Below are positions 53,459 through 61,621 of a DNA stretch of 64,000 nucleotides, piece by piece. Under the pieces are notes generated by a model, which worked only from the letters and a program-made list of their open reading frames with translations, did not search any database and had not been told where the DNA came from. The position numbers and the translations under genes are program-made. Source of the stretch: Actinocatenispora sera. GTDB taxonomy: Bacteria; Actinomycetota; Actinomycetes; Mycobacteriales; Micromonosporaceae. Numbering within the stretch: position 1 is the first letter of the stretch; each line of letters starts with the position of its first letter. Location: positions 2,232,001 through 2,296,000 of the forward strand of contig NZ_AP023354.1 of NCBI RefSeq assembly GCF_018324685.1, read 5' to 3'.

Positions 53459-55012
53459 ATGGAAAACACGCCGCGTCCGGTGCTGGTCGTCGACTTCGGG
53501 GCGCAGTACGCGCAGTTGATCGCGCGCCGGGTGCGCGAGCTCCAGCTGTACTCCGAGATCGTGCCGCATTCGGCGTCGGTGTCCGAACTGCTCGCCCGCG
53601 ACCCGGTCGCGATCATCCTGTCCGGCGGCCCGGCCAGCGTGTACGCGGCGGACGCGCCCGGCGTCGACCCGGCCCTGTTCGGTACCGACGTGCCGGTGTT
53701 CGGCATCTGCTACGGCTTCCAGGCGATGGCCCGGGCGCTCGGCGGCACGGTGGCGCAGACCGGCCGGCGCGAGTTCGGCGGTACCCCGCTGCTGGTGGAC
53801 GCGCCGGGCGCGGTGCTGGCCGACCTGCCGGCGGAGCAGTCGGTGTGGATGAGCCACAACGACGCGGTGACGGCCGCGCCGGACGGCTTCGCGGTGACCG
53901 CGCGCTCGGCCGGCGCACCGGTCGCGGCGTTCGAGGACACCGCCCGGCGGCTGGCCGGCGTCCAGTTCCACCCGGAGGTGGCGCACACCCCGCACGGGCA
54001 GGACGTGCTGCGTCGGTTCCTGTACGACGTGGCCGGGTTGACCCCGAACTGGACCACCGGTTCGGTCATCGACGACCAGGTGGCCGCGATCCGGGCCCAG
54101 GTGGGCGACGCGGCGGTGCTCTGCGCGCTGTCCGGCGGGGTCGACTCGGCGGTCGCCGCGGCGCTCGTCCACGAGGCCGTCGGTGACCAGCTGACCTGCG
54201 TGTTCGTCGACCACGGGCTGCTGCGTGCGGGCGAGGCAGAGCAGGTCGAGCGCGACTACGTGGCGGCCACCGGGATCAAGCTGAAGGTGGTCGACGCGGC
54301 GGAGACGTTCCTGTCCCAGCTCGCCGGCGTCACCGACCCGGAGCAGAAGCGCAAGATCATCGGCCGCGAGTTCATCCGTACCTTCGAGGCCGCCGCGCGG
54401 GAGGTCGCCGCGGTAGAGGGCGTGCAGTTCCTGGTGCAGGGCACGCTCTACCCGGACGTGGTGGAGTCCGGTGGCGGCACCGGCACCGCCAACATCAAGT
54501 CACACCACAACGTCGGCGGGTTGCCGGACGACCTGGCGTTCACCCTGGTCGAACCGCTGCGCACGCTGTTCAAGGACGAGGTGCGCGCGATCGGCGCCGA
54601 GCTGGGGCTGCCCACCGAGATGGTGCAGCGGCACCCGTTCCCGGGGCCGGGCCTGGCGATCCGGATCATCGGCGCGGTGACGCCGGAGCGGCTGACCATG
54701 CTGCGCGCCGCCGACCTGATCGCCCGCGAGGAGCTGACCGCCGCCGGCCTGGACGGAGCGATCTGGCAGTTCCCGGTGGTACTGCTGGCCGACGTGCGGT
54801 CCGTCGGGGTGCAGGGCGATGGCCGCACGTACGGGCACCCGGTGGTGCTGCGGCCGGTGGTCAGCGAGGACGCGATGACCGCCGACTGGGCCAAGCTGCC
54901 CTACGACGTGCTCGCCCGCATCTCCACCCGGATCACCAACGAGGTGCCGGAGGTCAACCGGGTCACGCTGGACATCACCAGCAAGCCGCCGGGCACCATC
55001 GAGTGGGAGTGA
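53459..55012 (+). CDS. guaA: GMP synthase (glutamine-hydrolysing)
   Basis: Converts XMP to GMP with ATP and glutamine, completing the pathway begun by guaB. The 517-residue enzyme has a class I glutamine amidotransferase domain (about 1-200; nucleophile in [10 protein letters not shown], histidine-glutamate in GVQFHPEV). The ATP pyrophosphatase domain follows, with the P-loop [15 protein letters not shown] near residue 223. The C-terminal dimerisation domain ends KPPGTIEWE. All catalytic residues are visible. In mycobacteria guaA lies in the same wider region, 3' of guaB and guaB3. Confidence 0.97.
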   Translation: MENTPRPVLVVDFGAQYAQLIARRVRELQLYSEIVPHSASVSELLARDPVAIILSGGPASVYAADAPGVDPALFGTDVPVFGICYGFQAMARALGGTVAQTGRREFGGTPLLVDAPGAVLADLPAEQSVWMSHNDAVTAAPDGFAVTARSAGAPVAAFEDTARRLAGVQFHPEVAHTPHGQDVLRRFLYDVAGLTPNWTTGSVIDDQVAAIRAQVGDAAVLCALSGGVDSAVAAALVHEAVGDQLTCVFVDHGLLRAGEAEQVERDYVAATGIKLKVVDAAETFLSQLAGVTDPEQKRKIIGREFIRTFEAAAREVAAVEGVQFLVQGTLYPDVVESGGGTGTANIKSHHNVGGLPDDLAFTLVEPLRTLFKDEVRAIGAELGLPTEMVQRHPFPGPGLAIRIIGAVTPERLTMLRAADLIAREELTAAGLDGAIWQFPVVLLADVRSVGVQGDGRTYGHPVVLRPVVSEDAMTADWAKLPYDVLARISTRITNEVPEVNRVTLDITSKPPGTIEWE

Positions 55013-55013
55013 C

Positions 55014-55041
55014 GACCGGGGGCCGCGTCCGGCCCCCGGTC
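55014..55041. terminator. bidirectional terminator between guaA and PspC gene
   Basis: GACCGGGGGCC (55014-55024) pairs exactly with GGCCCCCGGTC (55031-55041) around a 6-base loop, between converging genes. Confidence 0.75.
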
Positions 55042-55067
55042 CCGGGGTGGGGTGTGAACGCCTGTCG

Positions 55068-55274
55068 TCAGTCCTCCGGGATGAACAGCGCCGCCGCCAG
55101 GTAGGCGATGACCAGCGTGCCGCCGGTGAACAGCGAGCCGAGTACCACGGCGATGCGCACCAGCGTCGGGTCGACGTCGAAGTACTCGCCGAGGCCACCG
55201 CAGACGCCGACCACCTTCCGGTCGGTCCGGCTGCGCAGCAGTCGCCGATAGGTCGTGTTGGTCTGTGTCGCCAT
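55068..55274 (-). CDS. PspC-domain small membrane protein
   Basis: A 68-residue protein consisting of one PspC domain: RTDRKVVGVCGGLGEYFDVDPTLVRIA, then a hydrophobic segment VVLGSLFTGGTLVIAYLAAALF and the ending IPED. PspC-type proteins act in membrane-stress responses. ATG 55274 is preceded by GGGAGG eight bases away. A larger gene of the same general kind (PspC/LiaF-like) begins at the right end of the window. Confidence 0.88.
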   Translation of the reverse strand: MATQTNTTYRRLLRSRTDRKVVGVCGGLGEYFDVDPTLVRIAVVLGSLFTGGTLVIAYLAAALFIPED

Positions 55275-55443
55275 CGAAGCCGCCTCCCGGCTGTCGTCGG
55301 TTCCCACCCTGGTGCGGTAGGAACTGGGTATGCCTCCACGGTGCGGCACCGATCGCCCGAGCGGCATCGGGTGCGTTCCCTGGTCGCACCCTGACCCGCG
55401 ACCCTGACCCGGTGCGGGTCCACCCATCCGAGACGGAGGCAGC

Positions 55444-56364
55444 GTGCAGACTCGGCGGATCGGCGCGTACGGAGTGCTCACCGACGACGCGGGCCGGGTG
55501 TTGTTGACCCGTTCGTCCGCGCTGTCCGACGTCGCCGGCACCTGGTACCTGCCCGGCGGCGGCGTCGAGCACGGCGAGGCGCCGGCCGACACGGTGGTAC
55601 GCGAGGTCGCCGAGGAGACGGGGCTGCGGGTCGCGGTGACCGGGGTGCGCGACGTGGTCTCGGACGTGCTCGCGATCCCGGCGCGCGGCCAGCGGCTGCA
55701 CACCGACCGGGTGCTGTACGACCTGCGGCTGCTCGGCGGCGAGCTGCGCGCCGAGGTGTCCGGCAGCACCGACCTGGTGCGCTGGGTGGCGCCGGAGGAG
55801 CTGCCCGGGTTGCGGCTGATGCCGTTCGTGGCGGCGGCGCTCGGGCAGCCGGTGCGGGCCCCGTGGGTACGGCCGGACCTGCCGCCGGCGGAGCCCGCGC
55901 CCGAGCCGTCGCCGGACGGGGCGCCGCGCGGCCAGCGGTTCGCCGCGTACGCGGTGGCCACCGACCCGGCCGGCCGGCTGCTGCTGACCCGCATCTCGCC
56001 CGGGTACCCGGGCGCCGGGCGCTGGCACCTGCCCGGTGGCGGCGTGGATCACGGTGAGCAGCCCGGCCAGGGCCTGCTGCGCGAACTGCGCGAGGAGACC
56101 GATCAGCTCGGCGTGCTGGGGGAGGTGATCGACGTGTCCAGCCACCGCGATCCGGCCGCGCTCGGGCCGGAGGGGTATCCCCTGGACTGGCACGCGGTGC
56201 GCGTACTGTATCGGGTTCAGGTGCCGGAGCCGACCCGACCCAGGGTGATGGACCCGGACAACTCGACCGATGCGGCCGAGTGGTTCAGTCCGACACGGAT
56301 CGCCGACCACGCGATCACCGATGTCGTACAACGGGCACTCGACGCACTCTCGTCGTCGCGCTGA
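55444..56364 (+). CDS. tandem Nudix hydrolase (two Nudix domains)
   Basis: A 306-residue protein with two Nudix domains joined by a proline-rich linker at about residues 140-160. The first Nudix box GGVEHGEAPADTVVREVAEE (then TGL) is complete. The second, GGVDHGEQPGQGLLRELREE (then TDQ), has aspartate in place of the conserved glycine, so its activity is doubtful. Nudix enzymes cleave nucleoside diphosphate-linked compounds; the substrate here is unknown. GTG 55444 follows GGAGG. It is divergent from the PspC gene and precedes pssA by 175 bases. Confidence 0.85.
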   Translation: MQTRRIGAYGVLTDDAGRVLLTRSSALSDVAGTWYLPGGGVEHGEAPADTVVREVAEETGLRVAVTGVRDVVSDVLAIPARGQRLHTDRVLYDLRLLGGELRAEVSGSTDLVRWVAPEELPGLRLMPFVAAALGQPVRAPWVRPDLPPAEPAPEPSPDGAPRGQRFAAYAVATDPAGRLLLTRISPGYPGAGRWHLPGGGVDHGEQPGQGLLRELREETDQLGVLGEVIDVSSHRDPAALGPEGYPLDWHAVRVLYRVQVPEPTRPRVMDPDNSTDAAEWFSPTRIADHAITDVVQRALDALSSSR

Positions 56365-56392
56365 GCATCACCCAGCGTATTTCTCATCCGCA

Positions 56393-56469
56393 GGCATATG
56401 CAGTGGTTCGTCACGCTGTCGGCTAGAGTGACCGATCACTGGCATCGCCAAGGCATGTACTCATATGCC
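56393..56469. promoter_or_regulatory. inverted GGCATATG words upstream of pssA
   Basis: GGCATATG (56393-56400) and CATATGCC (56462-56469) face each other 61 bases apart, flanking a TAGAGT (56424-56429) that could be a -10 box. The arrangement resembles two operator half-sites, but no regulator is known. Confidence 0.35.
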
Positions 56470-56539
56470 ATGGTGTAGGACGCGCGCCGGTCGGCCGCCG
56501 ACGAGGCGGGACCAGCCGATCCGGCGAGGAGGAGACTGC

Positions 56540-57523
56540 GTGCCGACAAGTCCTTGGCGCCGCCGTCGTGTGACGGACAGTCCACGACCCGGCGGTCGCC
56601 GTATCAGCCGAGGTCTGCGCCGCGGCGGGTCGCTGGCCCGCCGGGTGCTCGTCGGGCAGCGCTCGTACGAGCCGACCGCCACCATCCGGCGGCCGGACGA
56701 CGCGCCCCGCGACGGGCAGCACCGCACCATCGGCACCATCGTGCCGCCGCGCCCCGAACCGGCCGCGCTGGCGCTCCCGTCCGTACCGGCCGAACCGGCC
56801 CTCGGCGCGCCAGGGCCGCGGGTGCCCCGACTGCTGCCGGGGGAGCACACCTTGCGGCGCCGGATCGGCTTCCTGCTCGCCAACGGCTGCACCGTGGCGA
56901 GCCTGCTGCTCGGCGTCACCTCGATCTTCCTGGCGATCGCCGGCGACCTGCGGATCGGCGCGCTGTGCCTGGTCGGCTGCGTCGTCTTCGACGGCCTGGA
57001 CGGCGGTGTCGCCCGCGCGTTCGGCGTGTCCAGCCCGTTCGGCGCACAGATGGACTCGATGGCCGACATGTGCTCGTTCGGTATCGCCGCGCCGGTGCTG
57101 GTGTTCCGCTGGCTGTCCAGCGACACCCCGCTGTACGTGCTGGGACCGGCCTGCGCGCTGATCGCGGTGTGCGCCGCGATCCGGCTCGCCCGGTTCAACG
57201 TGTCGCCGAAGGACGGGCACTACTTCTCCGGCATCCCGACCACGATCGTCGCCTGCATCCTGGCGCTCGGCTGCCTGCTGCACCCGGACCACGGCGCGCC
57301 GATCGTGGTCAGCATCGCGGTGCTCGCGCTGCTGATGGTCACCACCTTCCCGTACGCGAAGCTGGCCCAGCTGCGGCGGCTGCCGCTGTGGCTGGCCATC
57401 GTGCCGATCGCCGGTGCGCTGCTCGACCTGAGCACCACGTTTCTCGCCCTGGTGGCGATCTACCTGCTGTCCGGGCCCGCCATCTGGCTGTTCCGGCGCC
57501 GCCGCACCGCCACCCCCGCCTGA
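56540..57523 (+). CDS. pssA: CDP-diacylglycerol-serine O-phosphatidyltransferase
   Basis: Makes phosphatidylserine from CDP-diacylglycerol and serine at the membrane. The 327-residue protein has a polar, proline-rich N-terminal extension of about 110 residues and then the CDP-alcohol phosphatidyltransferase core with about six to eight hydrophobic segments. The catalytic motif runs DGLDGGVARAFG, then GAQMDSMAD, matching D-G-x2-A-R-x8-G-x3-D-x3-D. It is the PssA type by its position near psd and by family length apart from the extension. GTG 56540 follows GAGGAGGAG. The decarboxylase gene psd lies about 4 kb downstream on the other strand. Confidence 0.88.
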   Translation: MPTSPWRRRRVTDSPRPGGRRISRGLRRGGSLARRVLVGQRSYEPTATIRRPDDAPRDGQHRTIGTIVPPRPEPAALALPSVPAEPALGAPGPRVPRLLPGEHTLRRRIGFLLANGCTVASLLLGVTSIFLAIAGDLRIGALCLVGCVVFDGLDGGVARAFGVSSPFGAQMDSMADMCSFGIAAPVLVFRWLSSDTPLYVLGPACALIAVCAAIRLARFNVSPKDGHYFSGIPTTIVACILALGCLLHPDHGAPIVVSIAVLALLMVTTFPYAKLAQLRRLPLWLAIVPIAGALLDLSTTFLALVAIYLLSGPAIWLFRRRRTATPA

Positions 57524-57532
57524 CCCCCGCAG

Positions 57533-57564
57533 CGCCCGGCGTGGGGTCGACCCCGGCGCCGGGC
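57533..57564. terminator. palindromic terminator between pssA and regulator gene
   Basis: A perfect 12-bp palindrome GGGGTCGACCCC (57543-57554) sits inside imperfect outer arms (CGCCCGGCG / GGCGCCGGGC), between two convergent genes. Confidence 0.5.
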
Positions 57565-57598
57565 CGCTCACCCGCACCAGCCGCCCGGCCCGCCGGGC

Positions 57599-58252
57599 TC
57601 AGACGGCGACCAGCCCCGACTGGTACGCGAAGACGACCAGTTGCGCGCGGTCCCGGGCGCCGAGCTTGGTCATCGCCCGGCTGACGTGCGTCTTCGCCGT
57701 CGCCGGGCTGATCACCATCCGGGCGGCGATCTCGTCGTTGCTCAACCCGTACGCCACCAGAGCGACCACCTCGCGCTCCCGGTTGGTCAGGACCGTCAGC
57801 CCTTCCGCGGGCAGCGCGTCGGCCGGCCGGGAGACGAACTCGGCGATCAACCGGCGGGTGATCGCTGGCGACAGCAGCGCGTCACCGCGGGCCGCGACCC
57901 GTACCGCGCTGAGCAGTTCGGCCGGCTCGGTGTCCTTGAGCAGGAACCCGCTCGCGCCCGCGCGCAGCGCGGTGAACACGTACTCGTCCAGGCCGTAGTT
58001 GGTCAGGATCACCACGTGCACGCCGGCGAGCCGCGGGTCGGCGACGATCCGGCGGGTCGCCTCGATCCCGTCCAGTACCGGCATCTGCACGTCCACCAGC
58101 GCCACGTCCGGGACGTGCTCGGCGGCCAGCGCGACGCCCTCGCTGCCGTTCGCCGCCTCCGCCACCACCTCGAGGTCGTCCTCGGCGGACAGCAGCGCCC
58201 GCAGCCCGCCGCGGATCAGCGCCTGATCGTCCACCAGCAGTACCCGGATCAC
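57599..58252 (-). CDS. NarL/LuxR-family response regulator
   Basis: A 217-residue regulator paired with the adjacent kinase. The receiver has the acidic pair LLVDDQALI, the phosphoacceptor aspartate in VALVDVQMP near residue 54, and the lysine in GFLLKDTEPAE. The LuxR helix-turn-helix begins at LTNREREVVALVAYGLSNDEIA and has SPATAKTHVSRAMTKLGARD. All key residues are intact. GTG 58252 overlaps the kinase stop. The pair is similar in layout to the 9.0-10.9 kb system but its sequence is clearly different. Confidence 0.9.
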   Translation of the reverse strand: MIRVLLVDDQALIRGGLRALLSAEDDLEVVAEAANGSEGVALAAEHVPDVALVDVQMPVLDGIEATRRIVADPRLAGVHVVILTNYGLDEYVFTALRAGASGFLLKDTEPAELLSAVRVAARGDALLSPAITRRLIAEFVSRPADALPAEGLTVLTNREREVVALVAYGLSNDEIAARMVISPATAKTHVSRAMTKLGARDRAQLVVFAYQSGLVAV

Positions 58253-59388
58253 GCCTGCTCCTGGAGCGGGAGCTCGGCGTGGACCAGGAACCCGCCGTCT
58301 GGACGGGGCGCGGCCGACAGGGTGCCGCCCAGCGCCGTGACCCGTTCGCGCATGCCGAGCAGCCCGATGCCCGGTCGCGGTGGCGCGTCCGGGGTGGCAC
58401 AGCCGTCGTCGGACACCTCGACGACCAGGCTGTCCGGCAGCCGCCGGATCGCCACGGTCGCCGCCGACGCCCGCGCGTGCCGGCCGGTGTTGGTCAGCGC
58501 CTCCTGCACGATCCGGTACGCGGCGCGGTCCACCGCGACCGGCACCCGGCCCGCCGTGGCGTCCCGGTGCAGGGTGACCGGCAACCCGGCCGCCACCGTC
58601 CGGCCCACCAGGTCGGGCAGCGCGTCGACGCCGTTCCCCGGCTCCGCCGCGTCGGTACGCAGCGCGCCGAGCGTGGCCCGCAGCTCCCGGTTGGCGTCCC
58701 GGCCGGCGTCCTGGATCGCGGTCAGCGCCTCCGGTACCGGCTCGCCGCGCTTGTTGGCCAGGTGCACCGCGACGCCCGCCTGCATGGCGATCACCGAGAT
58801 GCTGTGGGTCAGCGAGTCGTGCAGTTCGCGCGCGATGCGCAGCCGTTCCTCCACCGCGCGCCGGTGCGCCGTCTCCTCCCGGGTACGTTCCGCGTCGGCC
58901 GCCCGCTCCTCCAGCTGGCGTACGTTCGCCGCGAACTGGCGCCGCGCGGCGCCCATCGCGGTCGCCGCGACGATCCAGCCGAGCAGCAGGAACGCGGTCT
59001 GGGACGCCTGCCGTACGGACTGGCCGGCGAGCACCCAGAGCACCGCGCTGGACGCCAGCGCGGCGAGCGGCACCAACGCGATCCAGCGCCCACCGGCCCG
59101 TACCGCGGAGAACAACGCGACGAGCAGCGGCAGCGCGATGCCGTACCCGGGATAGTCGAAGTCGAAGTAGACCGCGATGCAGACGGTGGTCAGCACGACG
59201 ACGGTGCGGGGCAGCCGCCGCCGGGCCAGCAGGCTGACCGCCGCGACGACCGGCAGCGCGTAACCCAGCGCGTCCAGCCCGGTGCGGCCGGGCGGCGCGA
59301 TCAGCGCGGCCACCGTCGCCACCGCCGCGACCACGACCACCAGCGCGATCTCCTGGCCGCGCCGGCCGCCGGCACCCGTGGGACCCAT
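58249..59388 (-). CDS. sensor histidine kinase (HisKA_3 family)
   Basis: A 379-residue membrane sensor kinase. Four to five hydrophobic segments lie within residues 10-150, followed by a coiled region RQFAANVRQLEERAADAERT. The phosphoacceptor motif is RIARELHDSLTHSISV with histidine at residue 190. The ATPase domain has the N-box in VQEALTNTGRHARA and the G-box in GIGLLGMRERV. It overlaps the regulator gene by four bases. The signal is unknown. It is divergent from the Ddn-like gene. Confidence 0.9.
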   Translation of the reverse strand: MGPTGAGGRRGQEIALVVVVAAVATVAALIAPPGRTGLDALGYALPVVAAVSLLARRRLPRTVVVLTTVCIAVYFDFDYPGYGIALPLLVALFSAVRAGGRWIALVPLAALASSAVLWVLAGQSVRQASQTAFLLLGWIVAATAMGAARRQFAANVRQLEERAADAERTREETAHRRAVEERLRIARELHDSLTHSISVIAMQAGVAVHLANKRGEPVPEALTAIQDAGRDANRELRATLGALRTDAAEPGNGVDALPDLVGRTVAAGLPVTLHRDATAGRVPVAVDRAAYRIVQEALTNTGRHARASAATVAIRRLPDSLVVEVSDDGCATPDAPPRPGIGLLGMRERVTALGGTLSAAPRPDGGFLVHAELPLQEQA

Positions 59389-59394
59389 GCCCGA

Positions 59395-59400
59395 ACGGTA
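59395..59400 (-). promoter_or_regulatory. -10 box, probable leaderless start of kinase gene
   Basis: TACCGT (minus strand) ends six bases before the ATG at 59388. Confidence 0.5.
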
Positions 59401-59554
59401 ACCGAGCGTCCGGCCGGGCACGTCCTCCGGCAAGCCGAGAGACCGGCTACTCCCGGTGTGGTAGTCGGCTCCGGATGCTGCCGCCGGCCGCGCAGCGGCG
59501 GGTGTCATCCCCCGTCCGACGACAGCGGGCATCGCCGTGACCAGCATCGATGGC

Positions 59555-60061
59555 ATGAACACGACACCGATACAGACCTCCGCCGGGAGGGGCCGGGCAC
59601 GCGCACCGGGCCGCCCGCGTACCACCGCGAAGGACCGGCTGTTCCACCTCTCGACCTCGTTGCACCGGCGGATCTTCCGGGCCACGAAGGGTCGGGTCCT
59701 CGGCCGTGCGATGGGCATGCCGGTCGCCGAACTCGTCACCGTCGGCCGCCGTACCGGCCGGGAACGCGCCACGATGCTGGCCGTCCCGGTCCTGGAGGCG
59801 GACCGGCTGGTGCTCGTCGCCTCGTTCGGCGGCGACGACCGCCACCCGGCCTGGTTCCTGAACCTTCGCGCCAACCCCTCGGTGCGGGTCACCGTCGCCG
59901 GCTCGACCCGGCGGCCGACGGCGCGGGTCGCGACCGGCGCGGAACGCGCCGCGCTGTGGTCACGCATCGTCGAGCGCTACGCCGGCTACGCGCGCTACCA
60001 GCAGCGCACCGAACGGGAACTTCCGATCGTCGTCCTGGAAGGCGGGAGGCAGCAGCGATGA
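59555..60061 (+). CDS. Ddn-family deazaflavin (F420)-dependent nitroreductase-like protein
   Basis: A 168-residue protein of the Ddn/Rv3547-like split-barrel family that binds coenzyme F420. Typical blocks are RRIFRATKGRVLGRAMGMPV, VTVGRRTGRERATML and HPAWFLNLRANPSVRVTVAG. The last 40 residues are helical (RYAGYARYQQRTERELPIVVL). A GTG at 59537 is an alternative start. The stop overlaps the next gene (TGATG), so it is paired with an FAD oxidoreductase. The substrate is unknown; family members reduce quinones, biliverdin or nitroaromatics. Confidence 0.82.
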   Translation: MNTTPIQTSAGRGRARAPGRPRTTAKDRLFHLSTSLHRRIFRATKGRVLGRAMGMPVAELVTVGRRTGRERATMLAVPVLEADRLVLVASFGGDDRHPAWFLNLRANPSVRVTVAGSTRRPTARVATGAERAALWSRIVERYAGYARYQQRTERELPIVVLEGGRQQR

Positions 60062-61349
60062 TGAGTCTGGACGGGGAGATCGTCGGCCCGGGCGACCCGG
60101 CGTACGAGGAGGTGCGGCGCACGTTCGTGCACCGCGGCCGGCCGGCGCTGATCGTCCGGTGCCGCAGCGCGGCCGACGTCGCGGCGGCACTCGACCATGC
60201 CCGTACCCACGGGCTCGCGGTGGCGGTGCGCGGTGGCGGCCACCACGCGGCCGGGTTCGGTACCAACGACGGCGGGCTGGTCGTCGACCTGTCCGGGCTG
60301 GACGCGGTCGAGCTGCTCGACCGCGACCGCCGGCTGGTCCGCATCGGCGGCGGCGCCACCTGGGGCCCGGTCTCCAAGGCCCTCGCCGGGTACGGGCTCG
60401 CGCTCAGCTCCGGTGACACCGCCGACGTGGGTGTGGGCGGGCTGCTGCTCGGCGGCGGGATCGGCTGGCTGGTCCGGCGGTACGGGCTGGCGGTGGACGC
60501 GGTCGTCGCCGCCGAGGTGGTCACCGCGGACGGCTCGATCGTGCGGGCCAGCGCCACCGAGCGGCCGGACCTGTTCTGGGCGCTGCGGGGCGGCGGCGGC
60601 AACTTCGGCGTGGTCACCGCGTTCGAGCTCGTCGCGCAGCCGGTCACCGACGTGGTGTTCGGCGCCGTGCAGCACGCCGCGGCCGACGCCGGCGCGGTGC
60701 TGCGGCAGTGGAGCCGGCACGCGGCGGACGCGCCGGAGGAGCTGACCACCGCGGTCAACCTGCTGCCCGGCGGTGGGCCCGTGACGGTACAGGCCTGCCA
60801 CGCCGGCGGTGACCTCGCCGCGGCGCGCTCGGCGTTGCGGCCGCTGCTCGGGCAGCACCGCAGCTGTCCGACGACCTGCGGACCGTCCCGTACCCGGAGA
60901 TCCTGGCCGACATGCCCGGACTGCCGCCGGGCTTCCGGTTCGTGCTGCGCAGCGCGTTCGTGCGGCGGATCACGCCGGAGCTGGTCGACGAGCTCGTCGC
61001 CGCGACGGCGACGGCGGCCGTGAACGTCCGCGCCCTCGGCGGCGCGGTGGCCCGGGTGCCCGCGGACGCGACGGCGTTCGCGTACCGGGACAGTGCGGCG
61101 CTGGTGACCCTCGCGCTGATGGGCGAGGAGGCGATGGTCGAGCGGGCCACGCCGCGGCTGGTCGAGACGTGGCAGCGGATCGCCCCGTTCACCACCGGTG
61201 CCTACTCGAACTTCGGCACCGCCGACCATCCGACCGACGCCGCCTCGATCTACCCGGCGTCCACGCACCAGCGGCTGGCGGAGGTCAAGCGCAGCTACGA
61301 CCCGGACAACGTGTTCCGGCACAACTACAACATCGCGCCGGCGGCCTGA
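60061..61349 (+). pseudogene. frameshifted FAD-binding oxidoreductase (berberine-bridge type)
   Basis: An oxidoreductase split by a single-base frameshift. The first frame, from ATG 60061, encodes the FAD domain: ALIVRCRSAADVAAALDHAR, the VRGGGHHAAGFGT loop that carries a FAD-linked histidine in relatives, SSGDTADVGVGGLLLGGGIG and LFWALRGGGGNFGVV. Near 60850-60860 the reading shifts by one base; the other frame then continues APQLSDDL, then PYPEILADMPGLPPGFRFVL, and ends NYNIAPAA with the BBE-domain C-terminus. Both halves are well conserved, so the break is recent or a sequencing error. It overlaps the Ddn-like gene by one base. Confidence 0.8.
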
Positions 61350-61621
61350 CCGGTAGCGGCCGCTGGCCACCCTGCCGGCGTGTACGACGGTGCGCGGCAG
61401 GGCGGCGGGCGGCTGGGGCTGTCCGCCGGCCTGTCACCGACACCGATGCGCTGGTGGTGCAGGAGGACCCGGCGGGGGGTGTGGGGCGGCGCCGTGCTCG
61501 CCGGGGCCGGCGCCGTGATCCTCGCCGTCACCGCCTGGCGCCGGCGCACCGCCTACCGACCCGCACTCTCAGCGAGCCCGATCCACCCACGAGCAAGCGC
61601 TTGCCCGCCGCGCCGCCCCGA

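Noticed and set aside
61380-61621. Possible small membrane protein (GVWGGAVLAGAGAVILAVTAW) between the pseudogene and psd
   Set aside because: The frame continues far through psd as a shadow, the start lacks a ribosome-binding site, and no family is recognisable.
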